Source of the DNA: UBA1181 sp045617845
GTDB lineage: Bacteria > Bacteroidota > Bacteroidia > Bacteroidales > Paludibacteraceae
Direction of reading: 5' to 3'
Assembly: GCA_045617845.1 (NCBI GenBank)
Contig: JAZLJL010000091.1
Coordinates: forward strand, 1-33,304
Length of the DNA stretch: 33,304 bases
Within the stretch, counting starts at the first letter, position 1; each line of letters opens with the position of its first letter. The notes under the pieces are model-generated. The model searched no databases. It was not told the DNA's origin and saw nothing but the letters and a program-made list of their open reading frames with translations. Positions 6,981 to 18,700 of the stretch are shown one piece after another. The position numbers and the translations under genes are program-made.

Positions 6981-9900
6981 ATGGCTTTTAAGAAAGATAG
7001 TAGGATAAAGAGTAACTTCACTAAGATTACCATTGGTTTGGCTTCTCCTGAGGAGATACTCGAAGAGTCAAGCGGTGAGGTTCTAAAACCGGAAACCATC
7101 AATTACAGAACCTATAAGCCTGAAAGGGACGGTTTGTTCTGTGAGAGAATCTTCGGTCCAGTGAAGGATTACGAGTGCCATTGCGGTAAGTACAAACGTA
7201 TTCGTTACAAGGGTATCGTTTGTGACCGTTGTGGTGTGGAGGTTACAGAGAAGAAGGTTCGTCGTGAGCGTATGGGTCACATCCAGCTCGTCGTTCCTGT
7301 CGCACACATCTGGTACTTCCGTTCTTTGCCAAATAAAATCGGATATTTGTTGGGTATGCCAACAAAGAAATTGGACGCTGTCATCTATTACGAGCGCTAT
7401 GTCGTTATCCAACCAGGTGTTATGGAGAGCGAAGGAATCGCTGAGCAGGATTTGCTTACTGAGGAGGAGTATTTGGACATTTTGGACAAACTCCCTAAGG
7501 AGAATCAGTTGCTCGAGGATGACGATCCAAATAAATTCATCGCTAAGATGGGTGCCGAGGCTATCTACGATATGTTGCAACATGTCGACCTCGACTCTCT
7601 TTCTTTCGAATTGAGGAACCGTGCTGGTCAAGAGTCTTCCCAACAACGTAAGACCGAGGCCTTGAAGCGTCTTCAGGTGGTAGAGGCTTTCCGTGCTTCT
7701 AACGGAAAGAACAAGCCTGAGTGGATGATTGTGAAGATCGTTCCTGTCATCCCTCCTGAGTTACGTCCATTGGTTCCGTTGGATGGTGGCCGTTTCGCCA
7801 CTTCCGACTTGAACGATTTGTATCGTCGTGTTATCATTAGAAACAACCGTTTGAAGAGGTTGATTGAAATAAAGGCTCCTGAGGTCATCTTACGTAATGA
7901 GAAACGTATGTTGCAGGAGGCTGTCGATTCGTTGTTCGATAACTCACGTAAGTCTAGCGCTGTTAAGACTGACGCTAACCGTCCATTGAAGTCTTTGTCA
8001 GACTCCTTGAAAGGTAAGCAAGGTCGTTTCCGTCAGAACTTGTTGGGTAAACGTGTCGACTACTCCGCTCGTTCCGTTATCGTCGTTGGTCCTGAGTTGA
8101 AGATGCATGAGTGCGGTCTTCCTAAGGACATGGCTGCCGAGCTTTATAAGCCATTTGTCATCCGTAAGTTGATCGAGCGTGGTATCGTCAAGACTGTTAA
8201 GTCCGCAAAGAAGATCGTCGATCGCAAGGACCCAGTTGTTTGGGATATCTTGGAATACGTGATGAGAGGTCATCCGGTACTCTTGAACCGTGCCCCTACT
8301 TTGCACCGTTTGGGTATCCAGGCGTTCCAGCCTAAGATGATCGAGGGTAAGGCTATCCAACTTCACCCATTGGCTTGTACCGCGTTCAACGCCGACTTCG
8401 ATGGTGACCAGATGGCCGTTCACTTGCCTTTGGGTAATGAGGCTGTTTTGGAGGCTCAAATGTTGATGCTCGCTTCCCACAATATCTTGAACCCTGCGAA
8501 TGGTTCTCCTATCACGGTGCCTTCTCAGGATATGGTTTTGGGATTGTATTATATCACTAAGCCTCGTGCGGGCGCTTTGGGTTCTGGTTTGACGTTCTAT
8601 GGCGTCGAAGAGGCTCATGTCGCTTACAACGAGAAGAAGGTTGCGTTGCATGCGCCTATCAAGGTTATCGTTAAGGATTTGAACGATAAGGGCGAGTTGG
8701 TCGACACTATGGTCGAGACCACTGTCGGTCGTTTGATCTTCAACGAGAATGTACCTCCTCAAGTAGGTTACGTGAATACGTTGATTACGAAGAAGTCTCT
8801 CCGTGACATCATCGGTAACGTTATCAAGGTTTGTGGTGTCGCTCGTACGGCTCAGTTCCTCGACGATATCAAGAACTTGGGTTACTACATGGCGTTCAGG
8901 GGTTGCTTGTCATTTAACCTCGAAAACGTTATCATCCCTAAGGAGAAGGAGGAGTTGGTTCAGAAGGGTTACGCTGAGGTTGAGGAGATCATGAATAACT
9001 ATAACATGGGATTCATCACCTACAACGAACGTTACAACCAAATCATCGATACTTGGACGCACATTAACGCCGAGTTGTCTAACATCTTGATGAAGACCAT
9101 TTCTTCTGATGACCAAGGATTTAACTCTGTATATATGATGCTTGACTCCGGAGCCCGTGGTTCTAAGGAGCAGATTCGTCAGCTTTCCGGTATGCGTGGT
9201 TTGATGGCTAAGCCTCAAAAAGCGGGTGCGGAAGGTGGTCAGATCATCGAGAACCCAATTCTTTCCAACTTTAAGGAGGGATTGTCAGTGTTGGAGTACT
9301 TCATCTCTACGCACGGTGCTCGTAAGGGTCTTGCCGATACAGCCTTGAAGACTGCCGATGCAGGTTACTTGACTCGTCGTCTTGTTGACGTATCACATGA
9401 TGTCATCATCAACGAGGAGGATTGTGGTACTTTGCGTGGCTTGGTTTGCACTGAGTTGAAGAATAACGAGGAAGTTGTCGCTTCTTTGTATGAAAGAATA
9501 TTAGGTCGTGTTTCTGTTCATGATGTTATCCATCCGTTGACGGGCGAAGTGATTGTCCGTTCCGGTGAGGAAATTCGTGAGGATGCGGCTCAAATCATCC
9601 AAGAGTCTCCTATCGAGCGCGTTGAGATTCGTTCCGTTTTGACTTGTGAGTCTAAGAAGGGTGTCTGCGCTAAATGTTATGGTCGTAACCTCGCTACGGG
9701 ACGTCTCGTTCAGAAAGGTGAGGCTGTCGGTGTCATCGCCGCTCAGTCAATCGGTGAGCCAGGTACTCAGTTGACATTGCGTACGTTCCACGTCGGTGGT
9801 GTCGCTGGTAACATCGCCGCTGAGTCTGGTATCGTTTCCCGCTATGAAGGTAACGTTGAAATCGATGAGCTTCGTACCGTTGATTCTGAGGATGAGAACG

Positions 9901-11273
9901 GTTCTCCAATTAAGATCGTCGTTAGCCGTTACACTGAAATGAGAATCGTCGACCCTAACACCAAGATCGCTCTTACGACAGCTAACATCCCATATGGTGC
10001 TAAGTTGTTCGTTCAGGATGGTCAGAAGGTTGTTAAGGGTGATAAGGTCTGCGAGTGGGACCCATTCAACGCCGTTATCATCACTGAGGTGGCTGGTAAG
10101 ATTTCGTTCGAGAATGTCATCGAGAACGTCACTTATAAGACTGAATCCGATGAAACGACTGGTTTGAAGGAAAAGATTATTATCGAATCCAAGGATAAGA
10201 CGAAGGTGCCTGAGGCTCGTATCGTCGATTCCAAGGGCAATGTCGTTAAGTCTTATAGCTTGCCTGTGGGCGCTCACGTTATCGTTGACGATAAGGAGAG
10301 CGTGAAGACTGGTCAACTCTTGGTTAAGATTCCTAGAGCTGTCGGTAAGGCGGGCGATATCACGGGAGGTCTTCCTCGTGTTACGGAGTTGTTCGAGGCT
10401 CGTAACCCTTCTAACCCGGCTGTCGTTTCCGAGATTGATGGTGAGGTGACCTTCGGTAAGATTAAACGTGGTAACCGTGAAATCGCAGTTACTTCTAAGA
10501 CTGGTGATGTCCACAAGTACCTCGTTCCATTGTCAAAACAGATTTTGGTTCAGGAGAATGACTTCGTCCGTGCTGGTACAGCTCTTTCTGACGGTGCCAT
10601 CACTCCATCCGATATCTTGGCTATCAAGGGTCCTACCGCTGTTCAGGAGTATATCGTGAACGAGGTTCAGGATGTCTATCGTCTACAGGGTGTGAAGATC
10701 AACGATAAGCATTTCGAGGTGATCGTTCGCCAAATGATGCGTAAGGTTGAGATCGAGGACGCCGGCGATACTCGCTTCCTTGAGAAGGAAATCGTGGATA
10801 AGTTGGAGTTCATGGAGGAGAATGATAGAATCTATGGCAAGAAGGTTGTCACCGACGCTGGTGATTCAGAAAACTTGAAGCCTGGACAAATCGTTACCGT
10901 CCGTAAACTGAGAGACGAGAACAGTATGTTGAAACGCCGCGACTTAAAACCTGTCGAGACTCGTGACGCTGTTCCTGCTATTTCTTCTCAGATTCTCCAA
11001 GGTATCACGCGTGCCGCATTGCAGACTACTAGCTTTATGTCTGCCGCTTCATTCCAGGAGACCACTAAGGTGTTGAACGATGCCGCTATCCGTGGTAAGG
11101 TCGACTTCTTGGAGGGTATGAAGGAGAACGTGATTTGCGGTCACTTGATTCCTGCCGGTACTGGTCAACGTGATTTCGATAGATTGATCGTTGGTTCAAG
11201 AGAGGAGATGGAACCTTTGTACGGACCTCAATCTTCTCAAGAGGACGAAGCTCCTGTTGAGGAAGAGGCTTAA
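6981..11273 (+). CDS. rpoC: DNA-directed RNA polymerase subunit beta'
   Basis: This 1430-residue catalytic subunit has a length normal for Bacteroidota. The N-terminal zinc-binding site has the paired cysteines of ECHCGKYKRIRYKGIVCDRC. The magnesium-chelating NADFDGDQMAVH motif lies at about residues 470-481. The second zinc site is CESKKGVCAKCYGRNLATG. The trigger-loop segment is GEAVGVIAAQSIGEPGTQLT. The C-terminus ends in an acidic tail, EDEAPVEEEA. It is co-transcribed with rpoB (27-base gap) and followed by a hairpin terminator and then the DUF3467 gene. Confidence 0.98.
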   Translation: MAFKKDSRIKSNFTKITIGLASPEEILEESSGEVLKPETINYRTYKPERDGLFCERIFGPVKDYECHCGKYKRIRYKGIVCDRCGVEVTEKKVRRERMGHIQLVVPVAHIWYFRSLPNKIGYLLGMPTKKLDAVIYYERYVVIQPGVMESEGIAEQDLLTEEEYLDILDKLPKENQLLEDDDPNKFIAKMGAEAIYDMLQHVDLDSLSFELRNRAGQESSQQRKTEALKRLQVVEAFRASNGKNKPEWMIVKIVPVIPPELRPLVPLDGGRFATSDLNDLYRRVIIRNNRLKRLIEIKAPEVILRNEKRMLQEAVDSLFDNSRKSSAVKTDANRPLKSLSDSLKGKQGRFRQNLLGKRVDYSARSVIVVGPELKMHECGLPKDMAAELYKPFVIRKLIERGIVKTVKSAKKIVDRKDPVVWDILEYVMRGHPVLLNRAPTLHRLGIQAFQPKMIEGKAIQLHPLACTAFNADFDGDQMAVHLPLGNEAVLEAQMLMLASHNILNPANGSPITVPSQDMVLGLYYITKPRAGALGSGLTFYGVEEAHVAYNEKKVALHAPIKVIVKDLNDKGELVDTMVETTVGRLIFNENVPPQVGYVNTLITKKSLRDIIGNVIKVCGVARTAQFLDDIKNLGYYMAFRGCLSFNLENVIIPKEKEELVQKGYAEVEEIMNNYNMGFITYNERYNQIIDTWTHINAELSNILMKTISSDDQGFNSVYMMLDSGARGSKEQIRQLSGMRGLMAKPQKAGAEGGQIIENPILSNFKEGLSVLEYFISTHGARKGLADTALKTADAGYLTRRLVDVSHDVIINEEDCGTLRGLVCTELKNNEEVVASLYERILGRVSVHDVIHPLTGEVIVRSGEEIREDAAQIIQESPIERVEIRSVLTCESKKGVCAKCYGRNLATGRLVQKGEAVGVIAAQSIGEPGTQLTLRTFHVGGVAGNIAAESGIVSRYEGNVEIDELRTVDSEDENGSPIKIVVSRYTEMRIVDPNTKIALTTANIPYGAKLFVQDGQKVVKGDKVCEWDPFNAVIITEVAGKISFENVIENVTYKTESDETTGLKEKIIIESKDKTKVPEARIVDSKGNVVKSYSLPVGAHVIVDDKESVKTGQLLVKIPRAVGKAGDITGGLPRVTELFEARNPSNPAVVSEIDGEVTFGKIKRGNREIAVTSKTGDVHKYLVPLSKQILVQENDFVRAGTALSDGAITPSDILAIKGPTAVQEYIVNEVQDVYRLQGVKINDKHFEVIVRQMMRKVEIEDAGDTRFLEKEIVDKLEFMEENDRIYGKKVVTDAGDSENLKPGQIVTVRKLRDENSMLKRRDLKPVETRDAVPAISSQILQGITRAALQTTSFMSAASFQETTKVLNDAAIRGKVDFLEGMKENVICGHLIPAGTGQRDFDRLIVGSREEMEPLYGPQSSQEDEAPVEEEA

Positions 11274-11301
11274 TTGAATCGTCTTAATTGATTAATAATA
11301 G

Positions 11302-11337
11302 GGGAGGACTGACTTTTTGAGTTAGTCCTCTCTTTTT
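11302..11337 (+). terminator. Intrinsic terminator after rpoC
   Basis: Bases 11304-11310 (GAGGACT) pair with 11324-11330 (AGTCCTC). The stem extends outward by G-T and G-C pairs at 11302-11303 with 11331-11332, and inward by AC/GT. Five T follow at 11333-11337. It lies 28 bases after the rpoC stop and 14 bases before the next ATG, so the DUF3467 gene is either reached by read-through or has a promoter I cannot see. Confidence 0.8.
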
Positions 11338-11351
11338 AACAAGTATAACCT

Positions 11352-11669
11352 ATGGAAGATCCTAAAGATAAAACTATTAACATCGAAGTCGACAGGGATG
11401 TCGCTGATGGAACGTATTCAAACATGGTGATCATTTCCCATTCCTCTTCGGAGTTCGTGTTGGATTTTATTCGTGTGATGCCTAACACGCCGAAGGCAAG
11501 AATCAAATCACGTGTCATCCTTACCCCGCAACATGCGAAACGATTGTTGAACGCTTTGCAGGATAATCTGCAGAAGTATGAGCAACAGTTTGGTTCCATT
11601 GATGGTACTGCTGACCCGCAAATGACCGCTCCTTTCAAATTCAGCGGTTTCGGCGGCGGTGAGGCGTAA
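11352..11669 (+). CDS. DUF3467 domain protein
   Basis: This small soluble protein of 105 residues has no signal peptide or membrane span. The sequence fits the DUF3467 family: an acidic N-terminus, then SNMVIISHSSSEFVLDFIRV, then RVILTPQHAKRLLNALQDNL, with an MTAPF-type conserved patch and a Gly-rich end. A gene of this family directly downstream of rpoC is a recurring arrangement in Bacteroidota. The molecular role of the family is unknown, and its linkage to the polymerase operon does not prove a transcription role. It is bracketed by a terminator on each side. Confidence 0.85.
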   Translation: MEDPKDKTINIEVDRDVADGTYSNMVIISHSSSEFVLDFIRVMPNTPKARIKSRVILTPQHAKRLLNALQDNLQKYEQQFGSIDGTADPQMTAPFKFSGFGGGEA

Positions 11670-11718
11670 TCCATATATTTCGGGGTTATGATTGCCCCTA
11701 TGTTGTGCGATAGATTTA

Positions 11719-11750
11719 ATGAGAGGTTTTACGACCTCTCATTTTTTTTT
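11719..11750 (+). terminator. Intrinsic terminator after the DUF3467 gene
   Basis: A perfect stem, ATGAGAGGT (11719-11727) with ACCTCTCAT (11734-11742), has a six-base loop and is followed by a long T run to 11750. It closes the rpo operon. The methyltransferase gene converges from the other side and ends 18 bases away; on that strand the T-run is weak, so its use in both directions is uncertain. Confidence 0.9.
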
Positions 11751-11767
11751 CGGTTATTATCCAATCG

Positions 11768-12541
11768 TTATATTCCCTTTACCACGTCCACGATATGGCT
11801 TCCTGCACCTATCAGTTCCGGACGCTCGGAGATGCATTTCTGGTATTCGATGAAGCGGGCGAATGTCTCGTCGCTCATTTGGTTTAGACGGGTGCGCATG
11901 TAGTCGGCCGCGCCTTCGGGGGAGAATACCGTGACACGCTCCAGACCGGCCTTTTTGTTGAGCCTGTCCACGTCATCCATGCGTACATAATCGTACAGTG
12001 CGTCCTCTGCCGCCTGGATGTGGAACTCCTTGTCGACAAACCCTTTGTCCATCAGACTACAGATGCGTTCTTCGTCGAAGCAATAGGAGAGGATGCTGTA
12101 CTCGTTCATGAGGTAAGCCACGAAGATGAGTCCGCCAGGCTTGGTGACGCGCTTGGCCTCTTCGAGCGCCTTCACTTTGTCGTCGTCGCCGAAGAGATGG
12201 TACAACGGACCGAGCAACAGTGTGATGTCGGCTGTGGCGGTCGGTATTTTATTCATGTCCCTTGCGTCTCCCTGAATGACGTCGGCGTCTGGTTCGCGTT
12301 TCAGGAACACTTCGATGTTGCGTTTGACAAGTTCCACGGCTTTTACTTTATAACCCTCCGCCATAAGCGCTGAGGTGTAGCGTCCCGTTCCCGCACCTAC
12401 GTCGAGCACGAAATCTCCGGGTTTCAGGAAACGGTGCAGGTGGTGCATCGTCGTCTCGTACTCCACTATGCCGTGCCTGCGTGTGAGCCGCAGGTCTTCC
12501 GGGTGTTTGTTGTAATGTTTCTCTATGTTGGATAATGCCAT
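11768..12541 (-). CDS. Class I SAM-dependent methyltransferase
   Basis: This is a 257-residue protein with a Rossmann-type methyltransferase core. Motif I, FVLDVGAGTGRYTSALM (residues 44-60), binds S-adenosylmethionine. The acidic end of strand two is KVKAVELV, VIQGDARDM is the typical motif II/III region, and ITLLLGPLYHL is motif IV. It has no signal peptide or membrane span, so it is presumably cytoplasmic. The substrate cannot be told: similar proteins are annotated only as class I methyltransferases. It stands alone on the minus strand, convergent with the rpo operon and divergent from the macroglobulin gene. The ATG at 12541 gives a natural N-terminus. No phylum-type promoter is clear upstream. 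Confidence 0.87.
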   Translation of the reverse strand: MALSNIEKHYNKHPEDLRLTRRHGIVEYETTMHHLHRFLKPGDFVLDVGAGTGRYTSALMAEGYKVKAVELVKRNIEVFLKREPDADVIQGDARDMNKIPTATADITLLLGPLYHLFGDDDKVKALEEAKRVTKPGGLIFVAYLMNEYSILSYCFDEERICSLMDKGFVDKEFHIQAAEDALYDYVRMDDVDRLNKKAGLERVTVFSPEGAADYMRTRLNQMSDETFARFIEYQKCISERPELIGAGSHIVDVVKGI

Positions 12542-12740
12542 TCCTTTTGCCTTTAGCGGTTGTCATCTTAACTCGATTCCATCCTTCGTATATGCCTGAC
12601 CCATCCATGGCCTTGCGTTTCGTGCGGTGGAAAAGGCTAGATGACTCGTCCTTATCTTTATGAATAACTGAAACTATCCCTTTTTATTGTGGTTATGGCT
12701 CCCTCATTCTTGGATTGTTTTTTTTTGTTTGTAAATTGAT

Positions 12741-12748
12741 TATTTTTG
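12741..12748 (+). promoter_or_regulatory. Putative -7 element for the macroglobulin gene
   Basis: TATTTTTG matches the Bacteroidota -7 consensus TAnnTTTG. The matching upstream position (12718-12721) is TTTT rather than TTTG, inside a T-rich tract, so the -33 part is imperfect. The expected transcript start, near 12755, lies just before the ATG at 12766 and rules out start codons further upstream. Confidence 0.5.
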
Positions 12749-12765
12749 GAGAAAAATTGATTCAT

Positions 12766-15700
12766 ATGTCCAAGACGATGCGTTTGCTGTTCATTCTGTT
12801 GCTTCTCTCCACATTGCGTTGTTTCGCTGTCGACGCTTTGTTGACGGGCAAATGGGGAAGCCCTTATTACCTCTTCGAGTTGAGTAATGGGATGGTGGAA
12901 AAAATCTTCGATGGTGATGGCTTGGAGGAGAAGAATGAGTGGTGGAATGAACTCTTAAAGGATTCCTCCAGTGTGGTCCGTTTTGATTCCCTTCCTAAAA
13001 AGGAAATTGTGGATTTCGTGGAACAGGGAACCCCCGGTAATTATTTGTTAGCCAATTTAAAGGATGGTATAGTGGAAATGACCTATATTCCTGTCTTGCC
13101 GTTTCGTATGTCTACTGGGAGTGATTATAAGAAGTTTGCCATTCGTTTAAGAGATAGTTTGGGAGTAAGTATAGGGGATGCGGTTGTCTCGGTTGACGAT
13201 AAAGTTTTGAAATATGATTCCAAGAGAGAACTATATTCGACTTCAAAATGTCCTGGGGAAGCGGATGTTAAAATCAAGTATAAAGGTGATGTGTTTTTCG
13301 TCCCCGTGAGTAAGATTAGGGGTGGGTATGCTAGAAATCGTTTCTTCAAAGCGATAGCGCGTGTGGTAAAGGACCCGGTCGCTTCGATACGGGAAGGGGA
13401 TGCTCTTGGGTACGTCGCGAGATTTGGCGTCATTGCGGAGAAACTCTATGACAGATTGGACGATGACCGAGAAAGCAATGATTATTATCTTGAGAATTGG
13501 GATTTGTATTATGACTACAATTCCAAAGAGTATATTGATTTAGACGGACTAAGACGCTATGACAATGACCGTTATGACCGTATCATGCTTCGTTGTATGC
13601 GGCGTGACCGACGTCACGGAAGAGATTTGTCATATAACGAGGAAAGGGTTATTGATCGTATTGATTATGCCAAGAAAACGCGGAAGGGCATGTCCGCCCA
13701 AGTGATTTTGAATCAACCAAAGTACAAACTGAAGGATACCGTCCGTGTGAAGGGCTATGTGTACAAGAATAATAGATGTTATGAGGACCCTGTCTCTGTT
13801 ACAATCGGGGAACGGTTTAAGGCTGATTATAAGACGCTGACGAACGATTTGAGAGGGTATGGGGATGGTGGATATCTCTTTGATTTCGTATGGTCGGATT
13901 CGTTGGATCTGAAGTTGAACCAAAAATATCTTGTCCAGTTCAGAAATAAGAAGGGTGGCGTATTAGGCTCCGCCACCCTAACATTCGAGGATTATGAATT
14001 AAAGAACGCCACGATGTCTGCCAAGTATGACAAGTCATGCTACTACGAAGGTGATAGTGTCAAGGTTCGGGTCTCCGCAAGTGACGTGAACGGGTTGGCG
14101 CTCCGTGACGCTTCGTTGGAGGTCTCCGTCCATTATCTATCTTCCGATTCTATCTTCTCTTCGAGGGAGAGCCTCCCGTTTGTGTTGGGGAGGGAGATTA
14201 AATCGGTAAATGGGGAACGTGACTTTGAAATCGGTTTCCCGTCTTCCATATTTAAGGGAAACAATATCCGTTTTAAAGCGGAAGTTAAGTTGACTTTGCC
14301 GGACGGAAAGGTTTCTACCCGGGAGTTGAACCCAATGCGTTTCTACCATGAGCGTTTTGAACTGCAAGTCAAGCAGAAGAAGGATTCCCTCTTTTTCAAT
14401 GCGCTCAGAAATGGGAAGGACACCATCGTGCCCGCCACAATTTATGGTTTTAATTCTTTGAAAAAACGTTCCTTGCTTGGCGATGTGACGTTGCCGTGCC
14501 GGATGAAAGTCGATCCCGCCTATGCATCATACGCTGTATCGTCACTTATTGATTCGATATCGCATGCTGTGGATGGAGCTTATGACCTCGTCTCCCCAGA
14601 ATGGAGACGGTTGTCGGATAGCATTCTTTCTCCAGTGATTATTAATGCGTTGGGTATTCCGTTGACATGTAAAGTTACGGTCGATGACGAAATCATCTAT
14701 TCTGGTGATGAAAAGAATCTGCCTTTGTCGCTTGAATGGGACCATGACAAGAATTACCGCTTGACGGTTTGTTTCTTATGGGCTGGCCAAATGAAAAAAT
14801 TGGGGGACCAAGTAGATGCGCGGAAGAAATGCCTTTTGGACATCCAGGTGGACGAGCCTTCCAAAATCGTGCCCGGACAACGCTGTGAGATGGAACTATC
14901 CGTGCGTGATTACAAGGGAGACCCGGTGAAAAACGCCAATGTGACCGCCTATTCCGTCAATAGCCAATTTAATAGTGAAGTTCCCAATTTGAATGATTAT
15001 CGTTGTTCGTCTTATTCTCGCCATCATTCTCGTTCGAAGGAGAAAAATTGGATGGTTTATAGCTGCGAGGTGCCATCGCGGAACGTCTTTTATGGTCGTT
15101 TGAATCGCCGAAATGTGGAGTTCTGGCGTGAAATCGCTCATGTCGATACGGTAGCCTACTATAATATTTGTTTCCCGAAAAAAGAGGAAGTCCATCGATT
15201 CAGTTACTACCCTTCGGATTCCGTCACGCAGTTAACCGTTTCGGTGTGCCATCATGATGGAATGGAGAATATAACGCCCAAATATGTTACGGTTGATGAT
15301 GAAATCCGTTATTTGGCAGCTAGTATGGATCCTTATTCCTTCCGTATTACTCCTAACGAATACCATCGTGTGGGCTTGCGTTATGATAGCGTGTTTTATA
15401 TGGTCGATTCTGTGATTGTGGAGCCTAATAAGCGTACGATCCTTACGTTCTCGGATGATTGCTCTTCCTCGAGAATTACGCAAACGAAGGTGGAAGGCGG
15501 GTTCTCCCAAGAGGAGTGGAAGAGTATAAAACCGCATGTCATGTTGCTTGAAGAGCCTTTCCCATCTCATTCTGAATATGTGACCTGTGATGACGGTTTC
15601 TTCCGATTGTGGAATAATAGGAGGGTTGCCGGTCCCCTGAATGGTACCGTCCGTTTCGTGGATGATGGTCATGAGGAAACGGTGAAACTGGATACGAACG

Positions 15701-18700
15701 TAATCTATTCGTACGATGAATTTAATAAGCGTCTGGACGTGAGGAAGATTGAGCCTAAACGTTATTCGGAAAGATTTAAATGGTCGGGCCATTGTTTTTA
15801 TTTGAGAGAAAGTGCCATTACTTTGCAAGGTTATCTCGAACAAAGGAGACTCGATTCTTTGAGGAATGTGACGGCCCAAAGAGCAGAGTATCGTGATTGT
15901 ATGTTGCGCGATTATCCGAAGAATGATGGACCTAGTGGCGATTTGGAGATGGATTTCGGGCGTGATTCGGAACTATTTATTCTTTTGAGTATGGATGAAT
16001 CCCCGGAATTGTATGTGGTTAGGAAACGTGATTTGAGTTGGGAAAGAAAGAAAACTTTGTCTGGTATAAAGAGTGGATACTATCGCTTATATGTTTATAA
16101 CATGGATAATTATAGTTCCGGACATGACGTCGTTTCCTCTTGTTACAGATTGGATTCTGTGCTCGTCTCTCCTGACGAACGGACAATAGTGCGTTTCGAT
16201 TCTTTGAGGGATAGTGTGATGCCGGAATCTTTCGAGAGTCAGCTGGTCGGCATGCTGTCGTATAAACAATCGGACATCGGATATGATCCTTTGAAATTAA
16301 TCTATAATCGATCGTTGTCTTTCTTGAAACGGAAAGATCCTATCCCTGCTCAGGGTGTTGTGGCCCCTGCTATCCTCCCGTCGGAAAATGGTGCGCCTGA
16401 GATTCGGGAAAACACGAGGATTATAGAGGGCTATATAAAATGTGACGAAGGATATGTCTCGGGTAGAATACGTGTTGTGGGGCAATATGCTCGGGAAACG
16501 GATACTTTAGGGTATTTTTCCCTTGATGTCTGCGACGGGGACGAACTGGAGTTTTCATCCGACTTGTTCCTCCCTAAGACAATAAAGGTCACTGATTCTA
16601 CTCCTTCCGTCTTGCATGTCCGTTTAGAGGCAGACTCATCTGTGATTCTTAAAAGAGGAAGTGTGTGGGTCAATATCAATGCTGAGGGATACGTTTTAGG
16701 CCCAGTGATGAAATATGATATGACTGGTAGTGTCGCGCATGTTAGTGTAAGCTCTGTTAGTGACCTTGATGCGGAGATGCTTCTCCATGTTCCTACCGCC
16801 TCCGTGGACCAAGCGTTGGCGGGAAGAGTTTCTGGTGTCTGTGTTCGTGGCGTGTCTTCTTTGTCTGGATCCTCCGCTCCCCTTTATGTGGTGGATGGTG
16901 TGCCTTGCGATGACATTTCGTCTTTGAACCCCGATGACATTGAAAGCATGACGGTGAACCATGATCCTTCCGTTGCCGCTATTTATGGCTCTAAGGCGAA
17001 TAATGGCGTGGTCGAAATCAAAACGAAGAATGCGGCTGCTGTAAAGATTCGGAATGAGGAGCCTGTGATTGGCGGAACGCTCAGAACGCATTTCTCCGAC
17101 TGCGCTTTTTGGCAACCGACTCTCCGTACGGACAAGAACGGTAAGGCCCGCTTCGTCGTCACCTTCCCTGACGATATCACCCGTTGGCAGACGGTCTATT
17201 GGGCGGCTTCCCCACGACGGAAGTTCGTCAGATGGGGCATTGCCGAAGGTTCCGTTAAATCGTATGTTCCGTTGTCGGCGGGGCTTTACCAGCCTGACTT
17301 CGCCGTCGTGGGGGATTCTTGCCTCATCCGTGGCCAGGTCTCCAATCTGTTGCAGGACACCGCCGATGTGACGTGCTCGTTCTCCGTGAACGGCTCCGTG
17401 CTTTCGTCTCGTTCCCATCGCTTCGTCTCGTCCGTCATGGACACCTTCCTCCTGAAACCTAGTGGAGATTCCCTTTCCGTGACCTACCAGTTCCTCTCTG
17501 ACAGGAATTTCATGGACGGCGAACGACGTGGCATGAAGGTCTTGCCTCAAGGCGTAAGGCATACGGAGGGGGCGTTCCATACGCTTTACGATAATATCCG
17601 TCTCGACCTCCAATCGGAGCGGTTCGATAGTGTTACGGTCAAGCTGATGAACAGCCAAAAATCTTTACTGGAGGACGAGGTTTCTTACTTGACCTCGTAT
17701 CCGTATAATTGCAATGAACAAATCACTTCCAAACTGATCGGCTTCATGGCGGCCTTACAGAATCCGGACTTGTCGAATTCGCAACGCCGTAGCATGGAAC
17801 GCAAAGTCGAGGAATTCAAGAAAACTTTGTTGGAGAGACAAGGAAAGGATGGCTTATGGGGATGGTGGACGGAATCTTCTTCGAGTGATTGGATCAGTAG
17901 GTATGTGATAGAGACGTTGCTGAAATATCATGTTGATTTTCCGAAAGGGGAGATCCTTCAAACTTACGAAAGACATGCTCGTTTGTATAAGTCGCCCGAG
18001 ATTAGACTGAACGCTTGGGTCTTGTTGAAGCAGTTGGGTAAAGAGATGGATTACGGAAAGTATATATCGGAAATGGACTCCGTCGCCGCTGGTTTGTCTG
18101 TTAATGGCCGCTTGAACCTGATGAAACTGAGGGCTTTGTGTGGCTTGCCGAATGACTTCTCGTGGTTGGAAAAATACCGTAGGACGACACAGATGGGGAA
18201 CCTCTATTATGAGTTCGAACCGTATGCGAGGTATCAAGTGGATTACACTTCGACGATGAATGCTTTGTCGGTCTATAGCCTCATGCGGATGGATACGACA
18301 GCGGACCATCGGGCTGACATGGAGAAGATCCGTGGCTATTTCTACGAGGAAAAGAACAGAAGTTTCTCTTCTCATTGGCAAAACACCTATGAGTCCGCTT
18401 CGATTATCAGTGCCTTAATGGAGGATTACGAGACGGACGTCGCAGGTGGAAACGGAACGGTACGCCTTTCCGGCGCATTGAACCAAGAGGTGTCCTCCTT
18501 CCCATTTGAAGTGACGTTGCCGGCTTCGGGTTCCCTTTCCCTCGCTAAGGGGGCGGGCAGCCCTGTTTATGTTTCGACTAGCTCGTCTGTGTGGTCGGTT
18601 CCCGATAAGGCTTCGGGAAATGGCTTCTCCATATCGACCAGTTTCGGTGATTCCCTCATGAAGGTCGGACAGACCGTCCGGATGACGGCCAAGGTGAAGG

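Noticed and set aside
12348..12608. An 86-codon minus-strand frame overlapping the start of the methyltransferase gene
   Set aside because: It is out of frame with the methyltransferase, rich in Arg and Pro and without any domain pattern.
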